From positions 1-7,776 of the forward strand of contig QHOZ01000032.1 in the NCBI GenBank assembly GCA_003219495.1: DNA of 7,776 nt, in the 5' to 3' direction. Position 1 is the stretch's first letter, and every line of letters starts with the position of its first letter. A model generated the notes under the pieces. It did no database searches and had not been told where the DNA came from. It was given only the letters and a program-made list of their open reading frames with translations. The DNA is from Verrucomicrobiota bacterium. Its GTDB lineage: Bacteria > Verrucomicrobiota > Verrucomicrobiae > Chthoniobacterales > UBA10450. Shown here in pieces: positions 1 through 6,764 of this stretch. A program made the translations under genes and the position numbers.

Positions 1-871
1 TTCGCCACGTCGTAATCGAAAACGCTCTTGTTCGACTGGCTCCAGGCGAGCGTCGTGGCCGCGCCCGCCGAAATGTATTTGTTGAAGCGATAGTTCGCGG
101 TCAGCGCCAACACCTCGCTCACGTCGGTGCGATCGATCGCCCGATAATCGCGCACAAAAATCCGGCCGACCGCACTCACGGAAAGGGCGCGAGTGAGGCT
201 GGCAGCATAGCCGACGTAGAAATCGAATTCGTCGCGTTGCGGCGCGGATGGGCTCGCGCCGAGGCTCACATTGGTGTCCCCGCCTATCGAGAGCTGCTGC
301 GCGCGCCCGATCCGGAACGGCAACTCCGCGCTGAGGAAGATCGAATGGTTATTAAAAAAATCGTTGAAGCTGTTGCTGAAACCGTCGACAGTCCCGCGCG
401 AACATCAAAGCTGCCGAAATCGAGCGCGCTGAATTTATCATAGTAAAATTCCTGGCGCTGGACGCTGAATGAGCCGTAAAGCGTTTGGGTGAACCGTGGC
501 GCGTAAAAAATTCCAGCCGCGGGTGCAAAAATCGTGTCGCTTTGCTCGCCATTGCGGACCAGGGCCACGTTCGAAGTATAATAGATCGGCGTCGCGACTG
601 ATACCGTAAACGGTTCGTAGCGCTCGATTCGCTTCAGGATTTCCTGTTCGCCGATGTCCGCATCGTTCTCGCTTTCGACGGCGCGCCCATTATCAACCCC
701 GTTTTTTTCCGAGTAAGGATCGGTAGGCGAACTTGGCGGGCGCAGAAGTTGAGCGCGATCCTGGACTTGCACTTGTTGGGCGCGGAGCGCACCCGCGGGC
801 ACGAGCAAAGCCATCGCCGCCAGCAAACCGGCGGCGAGACGCAGGCCAATACGATGGACAACACCGGGCAT
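1..871 (-). pseudogene. Outer-membrane beta-barrel protein, frameshifted, 3' end outside window
   Basis: The N-terminus is a signal peptide (positive n-region, long Ala/Leu core, likely cleavage after ALRA before QQ), then a polar linker, then alternating aromatic/polar strands typical of an outer-membrane barrel (FTVSVATPIYYTSNVAL, FTQTLYGSFSVQRQEFYYDKF). The first frame stops at 284, but homologous-looking sequence continues in another minus frame from about 388 down to 1 (FSNSFNDFFNNHSIFLSAEL, FRIGRAQQLSIGGDTNVSLG, VSEVLALTANYRFNKYISAG). The switch lies at 381-390. Either one base is lost there, or a short block (my memory of relatives suggests about 20 residues) is missing. I prefer the ATG at 871 because it gives a compact signal peptide. 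A TTG at 916 is the alternative; it has a weak AGG upstream. The gene follows rnd closely and is probably co-transcribed with it. The exact function is unknown; porin-like or assembly-related roles are possible. Confidence 0.7.
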
Positions 872-934
872 CACGAGCGCCCAGTTGTGACGCTCCAGAT
901 TCCACGCGTCAAGCAAGGAAACCTGCGGCCGTCC

Positions 935-1896
935 TTACAATTCCAACAAATCGCGCTGCCACGGTACGAGAAGCGACTCCGTCTGGCTCTCATCCGCCGC
1001 CAGCGCATCGAGCGCCCCGCGCGGCGCGATCAACGACGGTTCGAGTCCATGGGCATCCGCCACCGCGTCGCGGCGCCGGCGCAATTCTTCCGCCGCACGT
1101 TCCATTTCCCGGGTTGGCCGCGGTCCCCGGCGCTTCGGGCGGACCGGCCATTCGGATTCAGGCATCTGCAAAGCGCGTTCCGCCGCCTCTCGAAAACCTT
1201 CGCGGCGTCGCTCGGAAAAATGTCGGTAATCAGGCGTCTCACCGGCCGCGAATCGTTCGGCGGCCTGAATGAGCAGATGATTTTGCAGGATGTGGAACGA
1301 CGGCTTGTCCGTCGCCTGAGCTTCCTGGTCGCGCCAGGTCCAAAGCTCGCGAAGAATCGCGCTCGCGCGGCCGGTGAGTTTACCCGCGCCGGAAATTCGC
1401 CACGCTTCTTCGTCATCGCGTGAACGCTGCACCAACGCCTGCTCGAGGGCTCGTGCGCACGATTGCCGGAACCAGTCCATTCGCTCGCGCTCGCGCAAAC
1501 CGGCCTCGAGTTTTTCGGCGAGCGGCAAAAGGTAACGGGTGTCGTTCATGGCGTATTCGGCCATGTGCTTCGGCAGCGGTCGCCGGGCCCAGTTCGCTTT
1601 TTGCGAGCCTTTCACCAGGGTGACGCCGAAAAATTTCTCGACCAGCGCGGCCAGACTGAACGATCGCATCCCCAGCAATCGCGCGGCGATCACGGTGTCG
1701 AAGACTCGCGTCGCCACGAACCCAAGGCTGCGCCGAAGCAGACGCAGATCGAAGTCCGCGCCCTGGAGCACGATCTCTTTCGGGGTGAGCGCATCTGCCA
1801 GCGGCGCGAGATCGAGATCCCAGTATCGACGGCGACGCGATCGACGCCCTCCAGTTTCGGAAGCAGCTCTTTGAGTTGGGAGTCGGTCTGGATCAT
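935..1896 (-). pseudogene. rnd: Ribonuclease D, internal deletion with frameshift
   Basis: RNase D is a DEDD-family 3'-5' exoribonuclease that trims tRNA and other small RNA 3' ends in the cytoplasm. The start is the ATG at 1896, overlapping the rho stop as ATGA, and the first frame reads [19 protein letters not shown] then RVAVDT, ending the Exo I segment. After codon 25 (1824-1822) the frame is lost. The homologous protein resumes in another frame from about 1819 (DLDLAPLADALTPKEIVL), with Exo II (QGADFDLRLL), Exo III (YAMNDTRYLLPL) and an HRDC-like region (SGAGKLTGRASAILREL, then WRDQEA). By comparison with E. coli RNase D, roughly 30-35 residues are missing between DT and DLDLAPL. These include the catalytic Glu of DxE and the LIQ/IDPL strands. 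As written the gene cannot make an active exonuclease. The 3' fragment alone is open from a GTG at 1771. The family call is very strong; whether the lesion is real is open. Confidence 0.88.
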
Positions 1897-3269
1897 CTCA
1901 ATCCGCTGAGCAGCAGCTCCGCATTCGTCTTGGTCGCGTTCAAATTGTCGATCAGTTTTTCCATCGCTTCGATCGGTGGCAGCGCGGCCATCGCTTTACG
2001 GAGCAACTGGACGCGTTCCCATTCCTCGGGGTGATAAAGCAAATCCTCGCGCCGCGTCGCCGACATCAGGCAATGGATCGCGGGATAAAGCCGCTTCTCT
2101 ACCAGCGCGCGATCAAGATGCAGTTCTATGTTCCCGGTGCCCTTGAACTCCTCGAAAATTACCTGGTCCATCTTGCTGCCGGTATCCACCAGCGCGGTCG
2201 CGAGGATGGTGAGGCTGCCGCCTTCTTCGCAATTGCGCGCGGCGCCGAAAAATTTCTTCGGCTTCAGGAGCGCTTTCGCTTCCACGCCGCCCGACATCGT
2301 CCGGCCTTTGCCCGGCTGGAGTGAATTATAACCGCGCGCCAGCCGCGTGATGCTGTCGAGCAAAACCACGACGTCCTTGTTTTGTTCGACGAGGCGTTTT
2401 GCGCGCTCGAGCACTAGCTCCGCCACTTCGACGTGTCGCTTTGAGTTCTCGTCGAAGGTTGAATTGTAAACGTCGCAATCGACTTCGCGTTGAAGATCGG
2501 TCACTTCCTCCGGCCGCTCGTCGACGAGCAAAATAATCAACAGAATCTCGGGATGATTCGCCCGGATCGCTTTCGCGATTTCCTTCAGCAAAATCGTTTT
2601 GCCGACCCGCGGCGCGGCAACGATGAGACCGCGTTGTCCGCGTCCCAGCGGCGTAAGCAGATCGACAGCGCGGGCGCTGATCGAATTCGTCTTCGAATTT
2701 TCAAGCATGATCCTCCCTTGCGGGAAAAGCGGCGTCAGGTTGTCGAACGCCGTCGGCTCTTTCCATTCCGAAATCGGCACGCCTTCGATGGCCTCGACTT
2801 CATCGAGCATGATCAGCTTCTCGCGATCCCGCGGCAGCCGCAGTGTTCCGCGGATTTTTTGAGCAGGCCGCAAGTTCAATTGCTGGATCATCGCGCGCGG
2901 GACACCAACGTCTTCCGGCACCGGAAGAAAATTCAATCGCGGCCAGCGCAAGACGCCGAAGTTGTCCGCGACCGGATCGAAGAATCCAGTCGTCGTCACC
3001 GGAACCTTTCGTCCCAGGGCGGCGCGCACCAGATCCAGGATCAAATGGTGTCGCGAGCGGCCGGGGTAAACCCGCAATTGAAAATTGCGACAAAGCTTCT
3101 CGAGTTTCTCCGGCGCCATCGCCTGGAGCTCGTTCACGTCGACCGACGCCGGCAGGTTCAACGGAGGCTCTTCTGTCGCAGCGGCCCGGTTGGCCGTTTC
3201 CTCCACCAGCGGCGTTTCCGCCACTTCTTCGATCTTCGGCGTCTCAGGCGTTGTTTCGTTTTCGTTCAT
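1893..3269 (-). CDS. rho: Transcription termination factor Rho
   Basis: Hexameric RNA-dependent ATPase/translocase that ends transcription at Rho-dependent sites. The start at ATG 3269 overlaps the coaE stop as ATGA and gives 458 residues; the open frame extends to 3407, but that extension overlaps coaE and looks non-coding. Residues 1-40 are an acidic, Pro/Thr-rich tail. About 42-85 is the Rho N-terminal helical domain, and about 91-165 the cold-shock-like primary RNA-binding domain. The motor follows: [17 protein letters not shown]-loop APRVGKT (219-225), DERPEEVT, Walker [11 protein letters not shown] (300-309), Q-loop around 318-330 (SGGVEAKAL), FFGAARN, DTGSKMD and EEFKGTGN. Arg393 and Arg406 line up with E. 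coli Arg353 and the arginine finger Arg366. The P-loop has Arg221 where E. coli has Lys181. The R-loop reads HCLMSATR instead of DYNRSGTR; other phyla have similar variants. The frame is intact, in contrast to its neighbours. Confidence 0.97.
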   Translation of the reverse strand: MNENETTPETPKIEEVAETPLVEETANRAAATEEPPLNLPASVDVNELQAMAPEKLEKLCRNFQLRVYPGRSRHHLILDLVRAALGRKVPVTTTGFFDPVADNFGVLRWPRLNFLPVPEDVGVPRAMIQQLNLRPAQKIRGTLRLPRDREKLIMLDEVEAIEGVPISEWKEPTAFDNLTPLFPQGRIMLENSKTNSISARAVDLLTPLGRGQRGLIVAAPRVGKTILLKEIAKAIRANHPEILLIILLVDERPEEVTDLQREVDCDVYNSTFDENSKRHVEVAELVLERAKRLVEQNKDVVVLLDSITRLARGYNSLQPGKGRTMSGGVEAKALLKPKKFFGAARNCEEGGSLTILATALVDTGSKMDQVIFEEFKGTGNIELHLDRALVEKRLYPAIHCLMSATRREDLLYHPEEWERVQLLRKAMAALPPIEAMEKLIDNLNATKTNAELLLSGLR

Positions 3270-3784
3270 TCCCGCGCGATTTTTTCTGTCAGCGGCATTT
3301 GCGAGAAAATCATTTGTTTCGCCTCCGCTTCCTCCAGACCCATCCGGGCTGTGAGCCGCTCGAGCTGCACGCGCGGCGAACAGGCCACGACCACAACTCG
3401 ATCGCACAGGGTTTCACCGCCGGTTTCATAAAGAAGTGGAATATCAGCAAAAAAAAGGATGTCGGAGTTGCGATCGCGCTCGGCTTCGAGACTCCACTGA
3501 CGGCGGATGCGCGGATGCAGGATTTGCTCCAGCGCGCGTTTCTTGTCCGCGTCGGCGAAGACTATGGCCCGGACCGCCTCTCTATTCAAGTTTCCGCTTG
3601 GCGAATAAACCTGCGGCCCAAACTCCTTCTCGATGAGGCCCCTCGCCTCCGGATCCTTGTCTCCCACTTCGCGCGCCGCCAGGTCCGCATCGAAATAGTG
3701 CGCGTCAGGAACCAGCTCGCGCAGACTCTCCACGAAGGTTGTCTTCCCTGTCGATATCCCGCCTGTTATTCCAATTGCCGGCAT
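3266..3784 (-). CDS. coaE: Dephospho-CoA kinase, C-terminus short
   Basis: Catalyses the last step of coenzyme A synthesis, ATP-dependent phosphorylation of the 3'-OH of dephospho-CoA. The P-loop GGISTGKTT is at residues 8-16, the dephospho-CoA-binding DAD at 32-34 (YFDADLAAREV), then LHPRIRRQW, the core strand FFADIPLLYETG, and the LID region RVQLERLTARMG followed by SQMPLTEKIA. The protein is 172 residues against roughly 200 in the family. It ends at KIARE, where relatives continue with an A-D-x-V-I-x-N-x-G segment and a final helix, so about 30 residues are missing. The stop overlaps the rho ATG (ATGA). Either this is a naturally short, coupled form or a deletion removed the coaE tail exactly up to rho. 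No clear Shine-Dalgarno precedes the ATG at 3784. Adjacency of coaE and rho also occurs, as I remember it, in chlamydiae. Confidence 0.93.
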   Translation of the reverse strand: MPAIGITGGISTGKTTFVESLRELVPDAHYFDADLAAREVGDKDPEARGLIEKEFGPQVYSPSGNLNREAVRAIVFADADKKRALEQILHPRIRRQWSLEAERDRNSDILFFADIPLLYETGGETLCDRVVVVACSPRVQLERLTARMGLEEAEAKQMIFSQMPLTEKIARE

Positions 3785-3800
3785 ATGGTGGTTCGCGTTT

Positions 3801-3873
3801 GCCTCCCGCCGTCGCGGGATCGCCGTAAAACGCCTGTTCGCTGGCTACGCTTCTTACGCCGACTGAGCGGCGT
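3801..3873. repeat. Spacer with two perfect hairpins, REP-like
   Basis: Two perfect inverted repeats lie between the kinase gene and coaE. The first is TCCCGC-CGTC-GCGGGA at 3804-3819 (6-bp stem, 4-nt loop). The second is ACGCCG-ACTGAG-CGGCGT at 3856-3873 (6-bp stem, 6-nt loop). Neither is followed by a T-run on either strand, so an intrinsic terminator is unlikely. The arrangement resembles short dispersed palindromic elements that I remember between genes in soil Verrucomicrobiota; that membership is inference, since only one copy is visible here. The last codons of the upstream kinase reading frame (CSDAAQSA and the stop) run into the second hairpin. Confidence 0.45.
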
Positions 3874-4494
3874 CGCTACAACTTTCAAAAGTAGCATTGT
3901 TTGGATCGTTATTGTCGATCACAATCGAAGCTCTCTCCCTGGGCCGGCACTCCTCGAAATAAAGTCTCTGGCCCGGAATGTACCGTTCCTCATAAAGACG
4001 CCGAACCTGACCCGCGCCGCCGAGCTCGACAGCGTCTCGTTTCTCCGCGCGCGCTAGCACCGTTTCGAACGAGACATCCACGACGATGCTCAGATCCCAA
4101 TAGTCGTTCAGTTCGGCGGTGCCATTTGGAGAGGCATATCGACGGGCGAATCGATCCGATAATCATAAGTCGCCGTCCGATATCGCCGCGAACCGCCGGG
4201 GCCAAGCGGCGCAAGCAGCGATTCGATCACACTGCCGTAGTTAAACGAATCATTATAGTAACCGGGAGCCGAATCCCGACCCCGCACGTACCGCAACTTC
4301 GCCGGATTGTGGAAACCATCGATCGAAGCGCGAATCACCACCCTCCCGCGTGTCTGCAATGGCGCGACCAGCTCATCCGCGAGTGTGGTTTTTCCCGCCG
4401 CATCCGGCCCGTCGATCGCAACCCGCACCGGGTAAGGCCGTTCGATCTGGCAGATCCCACCGGCCAGTTGCTCTAACAATTCCGACCGCTTCAA
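3854..4494 (-). pseudogene. Uridine-kinase-like P-loop kinase, internal deletion with frameshift
   Basis: A small P-loop NTPase of the bacterial 'uridine kinase' group, probably cytoplasmic; the substrate is not proven, so no gene symbol is given. The start is the TTG at 4494, whose TTGA overlaps the stop of the preceding small gene. An in-frame upstream extension to a TTG at 4605 just reads that gene in another frame. The N-terminus LKRSELLEQLAGGI is followed by the P-loop GPDAAGKT (29-36), ASIDGFHNP, and YYNDSFNYG then LLAPLGPGGSRRYRTATYDY. The frame stops at 4108-4110 just after LQMAPPN. It resumes in another frame at about 4114 with ELNDYWDLSIVVDVSFETVL, then EERYIPGQRLYFEECRPRER and VIDNNDP, ending at 3854. 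Relatives have a block like A-(V/I)-L-L-F-D-G-V-F-L-L-R-P between these parts. About 13-16 residues containing the Walker-B-like D-G are therefore absent. The tail after NNDP is derived from the hairpin spacer. Confidence 0.82.
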
Positions 4495-4708
4495 TTTGCT
4501 GCGTCGTTCTTCTTTCGAATGATCCGTGCGACCTGGACGAGAGTCACTAGCAATAAAGAAAACGCCATCAGCCGTCTGCCGTCCGCCCAAAGAGCGAACC
4601 GACAAATTCCGGCGAGATCAGTGCCACCGCGCAGGCAAACAAACCGCCGAGCGCTGACGAAACCAGTGCGCCCGCCACGATGAAGAGAAAATAACGGAGG
4701 AACGTCAT
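4491..4708 (-). pseudogene. Small two-part membrane protein, apparent frameshift or deletion
   Basis: The ATG at 4708 lies 9 nt after the ParB-like stop and opens a 46-codon frame beginning MTFLRYFLFIVAGALVSSAL, then GGLFACAVALISPEFVGSLF and GRTADG, with a stop at 4568-4570. This is one convincing transmembrane helix with an SPEF loop. At the same point (TGATG) another minus frame reads MAFSLLLVTLVQVARIIRKK then NAAAN, stopping at 4491-4493. That is a second hydrophobic helix with a positively charged end, as expected for the C-terminus of the same kind of protein. The second stop overlaps the TTG start of the kinase (TTGA). I therefore read one original gene of two or three membrane helices with a lesion near 4569, possibly with a lost middle helix. 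I know of no function. Two separate tiny genes is the less likely alternative. Confidence 0.5.
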
Positions 4709-4717
4709 GACACTTAT

Positions 4718-5128
4718 TTACGGACGGAAGGAAATGCCGTCGAGTGTTTCCTCCTCATAAGGCAGTTCATGCGGGTAAACATTCACGTAATCGGGCTCGG
4801 GATCATCGGTAAATTGGACCGCCGCAATAGTAGTTTTTCCCGCAAGCACCGCTTTGGCGATGCGATGCCTTCCATCCATTACATCCCCATTGGCCGCGAG
4901 AATGATCGGATAACTCGGATCGGCCGCCTCGATCAATGCCATGTGTCCCACGACGTTGCGCCAGGTTACAATCCCTTTCTCATTGGACGGAAAGGCTTCG
5001 TCGAGTTCGCGAATGTTCATTAAGGCGACTTCAATTCGCGGAAAGTCTTTGGAGCGCGCGACCAGCCGGTCCACGTCCCATGCTCTATAACCGCGGTCGC
5101 TCGGCCGGAAATAATACTGTTTTCTCAT
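4718..5128 (-). CDS. ParB-like domain protein (stand-alone)
   Basis: This matches a small conserved family of about 130-140 residues often annotated 'ParB-like nuclease domain' or 'chromosome partitioning protein ParB'. Diagnostic segments are MRKQYYFRPSDRGYRAWDVD at the N-terminus, then IRELDEAF, TWRNVVGHMALIEAADPSYP, IILAANGDVMDGRHRIAKAV and AVQFTDDPEPDYV. The DGRHR block is the ParB/sulfiredoxin-type core motif. The start at ATG 5128 is preferred because family members begin M-R-(K/R)-Q-Y-x-F-R-P; the frame also opens at ATG 5170 and 5158. There is no helix-turn-helix, no parA and no visible parS, so a role in partition is unlikely; the real function is unknown. It is the first gene of the minus-strand string that continues into the small membrane gene. 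The frame looks complete and undamaged. Confidence 0.85.
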   Translation of the reverse strand: MRKQYYFRPSDRGYRAWDVDRLVARSKDFPRIEVALMNIRELDEAFPSNEKGIVTWRNVVGHMALIEAADPSYPIILAANGDVMDGRHRIAKAVLAGKTTIAAVQFTDDPEPDYVNVYPHELPYEEETLDGISFRP

Positions 5129-5203
5129 CGCAACATCAGCGGTGCCTAACGACACCATTCCATCTTTCATCTCTCATCCACAAATACTGCGTTTCACCCT
5201 AGC

Positions 5204-5238
5204 AAAAAAAAGCGGCTCGCGCTTTCACGCGAGCCGCT
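5204..5238 (-). terminator. Intrinsic terminator of the beta-helix gene
   Basis: A perfect 11-bp inverted repeat, AGCGGCTCGCG (5211-5221) and CGCGAGCCGCT (5228-5238) with a 6-nt loop, is followed on the minus strand by eight T residues (5211-5204). It lies about 30 bp past the stop of the beta-helix gene. It separates that gene from the ParB-like operon, so the operon should have its own promoter in roughly 5129-5203. I see no convincing -35/-10 pair there. Confidence 0.92.
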
Positions 5239-5267
5239 CTGAGTTTCGCTAAGGAGACCGAAACGAT

Positions 5268-6512
5268 TTATTTACCAGTATTCACGTACTGGATGCAGTC
5301 GCCCTGGTTCTTGAAGGTGCTGCCATCGGAGCGGGTGCTGGTCATCCAGCCGCCGTTTTTACATTGCGCGGCGGCGGTCGGGACATTGCCGCCGAAACAA
5401 TTGCCGCCAGGCGCCGGGGCGATGAGCCACGGGTTGTAGCTCACGTTCGAGCTGACTTGAGCGCCGGTGCCGGCGGGATTGCTGGGAGTCGTCGGCCCGC
5501 TCGGGCTGTTCCACCAGTTGCAAGTGCCGTTCACGCTCGCGTTCGGGAACGCGGCCGCCAGCAGAGGATGCACGGCGATGCCGTAGGCCGCGGGGGTAAG
5601 ATCGAAGTTGTTGTTGTGAACCAGGGCGCTGCCGAAGGACGGGTTGCTCTCGAACCAAACCGCTGTGCGATCGAGGCTGCCCGTGTTTAACGCACTGATA
5701 TTATTGTCCATCACTACCAGGCTGGGGGTGTCGCGTTCCATGCCGATCGCGTGGATCCAGCAGCCGCCGTTCAAGTTGGTAATGTCGTTCTTAAGAATCA
5801 TCAGGCCTGAGGCTCCCATGATGTTGCCCATCGAAACGCCGTAGGCGCCGCGGGTCGTGCTCGTCACGTCGTGGATTGAGTTGCCCTTTACCTGGACGTT
5901 GTTGCTCGGGCTGGGAGCCGCGCTGTCGCCGATGAGAACGCCTTTCGCCGACCGGTTGCTCGAGATGTTTTTCATCTCGTTGTTCTCGATATTCACGCCG
6001 TCCGGGCCGTTTTCGAGGTAAACCGCCTGGGCTGTCCCATTCGAGCTCGTGTCTGGGGTCGTGATCGTGTCCAGGATGTTGTTCACGATTACAGCATCGT
6101 TACCAACACCCTTGACGACCACGCCAGTAGCGGCGCCGAGTGTGTTCGCGTTATTCTTGATGGTGAATCCATCGATCGTCACATCGATAGCAAGGATGGT
6201 GAATCTCGCGCTCGAGCCAACGGTGCTCGTGCTGTTGACGGTCGATTCACCGGGACCGCCAGAGGTGCGGCCGCTAAACGGGTTGCCCGCTTGGGCGCCG
6301 TCGATTTCACAGCTGTGAGTGACCGTAACGTTTTCGTTATAAACGCCGGGCGCAACTTTGATGATGTCGCAACTGGCATCTGTTGCGGCCGATTGGATGG
6401 TCGCGTGATCGCCTGGCACGTTACAGGTGGTTACGGCTTGGCTGGCGGGTGCGACGAGAAGCGCGAGCGCTGCCGCGAGGGCGACGGCGCCGATGGTTTT
6501 CAATTTAGGCAT
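5268..6512 (-). CDS. Secreted right-handed parallel beta-helix protein with C-terminal GGW/NQGDC module
   Basis: The 414-residue product starts at ATG 6512, with AAAGGA 10 nt upstream. Residues 1-26 are a signal peptide with cleavage expected after SQA. Residues of about 30-75 (TIQSAATDASCDIIKVAPGV, then YNENVTV) are the usual first coils of a pectate-lyase-like or DUF1565-like parallel beta-helix. Asn-rich coils follow (IDGFTIKNN, VIVNNILD, VNIENNEMKNIS, VQVKGNSIHD, LMILKNDITNL, LVVMDNNISAL, ALVHNNNFDL). About 331-365 carries the NWWNSPSGP ... VSYNPWL signature often found at the end of such helices. Residues 384-414 form a separate small module with CKNGGW, FKNQGDC and two cysteines. No catalytic residues of pectate lyases can be assigned, so a structural, adhesive or polysaccharide-binding role is as likely as an enzymatic one. 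The frame is intact and ends at the terminator at 5204-5238. Confidence 0.85.
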   Translation of the reverse strand: MPKLKTIGAVALAAALALLVAPASQAVTTCNVPGDHATIQSAATDASCDIIKVAPGVYNENVTVTHSCEIDGAQAGNPFSGRTSGGPGESTVNSTSTVGSSARFTILAIDVTIDGFTIKNNANTLGAATGVVVKGVGNDAVIVNNILDTITTPDTSSNGTAQAVYLENGPDGVNIENNEMKNISSNRSAKGVLIGDSAAPSPSNNVQVKGNSIHDVTSTTRGAYGVSMGNIMGASGLMILKNDITNLNGGCWIHAIGMERDTPSLVVMDNNISALNTGSLDRTAVWFESNPSFGSALVHNNNFDLTPAAYGIAVHPLLAAAFPNASVNGTCNWWNSPSGPTTPSNPAGTGAQVSSNVSYNPWLIAPAPGGNCFGGNVPTAAAQCKNGGWMTSTRSDGSTFKNQGDCIQYVNTGK

Positions 6513-6522
6513 TGGGTAGGTT

Positions 6523-6528
6523 TCCTTT
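6523..6528 (-). promoter_or_regulatory. Ribosome binding site of the beta-helix gene
   Basis: AAAGGA on the minus strand, 10 nt before the ATG at 6512. It supports this start over the in-frame upstream opening at 6596, whose product lacks a sensible signal-peptide n-region. Confidence 0.6.
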
Positions 6529-6661
6529 GTTAGTGGTGATGTGGAACTCGCTCCGGGTGCGCCAGAGGGACTCCGGCCGCACCAACAACGAGGCATAAGG
6601 GCGACCGTTGTGGGGAACTCTTACTGGAATGACAAGCTTTATTTATAATTTCTAGGCTCGC

Positions 6662-6684
6662 AGCTGTGATTCATTGTCATAGCT
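6662..6684. promoter_or_regulatory. Imperfect dyad, possible operator
   Basis: AGCTGTGA (6662-6669) and TCATAGCT (6677-6684) are inverted repeats matching at 7 of 8 positions with a 7-nt spacer. They sit roughly mid-way between two divergent genes and between the candidate promoter elements. The size and spacing suit a dimeric regulator, but chance is possible. Confidence 0.25.
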
Positions 6685-6751
6685 AACCCGGAGACAGCCA
6701 TTATAGTGACCCAATCCCAGGACGGTCGTTCGCTCCGGATCCCCTCCAGGC

Positions 6752-6760
6752 AGGAGAGGA
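6752..6760 (+). promoter_or_regulatory. Ribosome binding site deciding the GTG start of the EEP gene
   Basis: AGGAGAGGA contains AGGAG ending 8 nt, and AGGA ending 4 nt, before the GTG at 6765. This strong site, followed at once by a signal peptide, fixes a GTG start that would otherwise be doubtful, as no ATG lies near. Confidence 0.75.
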
Positions 6761-6764
6761 TATC

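Larger units (their letters stand above)
6513..6764. other. Divergent intergenic region
   Basis: These 252 bp separate the minus-strand beta-helix gene from the plus-strand EEP gene and should hold both promoters. The stretch 6636-6652 is AT-rich, with TATAAT at 6644-6649. On the plus strand TATAGT lies at 6702-6707 with TTGTCA at 6674-6679, but the 22-bp spacing is too long for a standard sigma-70 promoter. No promoter can be assigned with confidence. No RNA gene or coding sequence is visible here. Confidence 0.5.

Noticed and set aside
749..1423. Plus-strand open frame opposite rnd and the barrel gene
   Set aside because: Arg-rich, no recognisable motif, and fully antisense to recognised protein sequence.
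3270..3407. N-terminal extension of rho
   Set aside because: It overlaps coaE in another frame and gives a Gly/Ala/Arg-rich stretch unlike Rho; the ATGA-coupled ATG at 3269 is a better start.
2490..3431. Long plus-strand open frame opposite rho and coaE
   Set aside because: It is antisense to well-identified genes, its product is Arg/His-rich without domains, and there is no ribosome binding site; a GC-driven shadow.
3804..3873. Hairpins as an intrinsic terminator
   Set aside because: Stems are only 6 bp and neither is followed by a T-run on either strand.
2843..4057. 404-codon plus-strand open frame
   Set aside because: It spans rho, coaE, the spacer and the kinase on the other strand, with low-complexity Arg/Pro/Ser composition; a shadow.
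4718..5128. ParB-like gene as part of a plasmid or chromosome partition system
   Set aside because: No ParA ATPase, no helix-turn-helix and no parS-like sites are visible.
6513..6596. Upstream extension of the beta-helix protein
   Set aside because: It would bury the signal peptide behind 28 odd residues; ATG 6512 has an AAAGGA site at proper distance.
6621..6649. TTACTG-17 bp-TATAAT as a plus-strand promoter
   Set aside because: The -10 is perfect, but the -35 matches TTGACA at only two positions, so it was not listed as a promoter.
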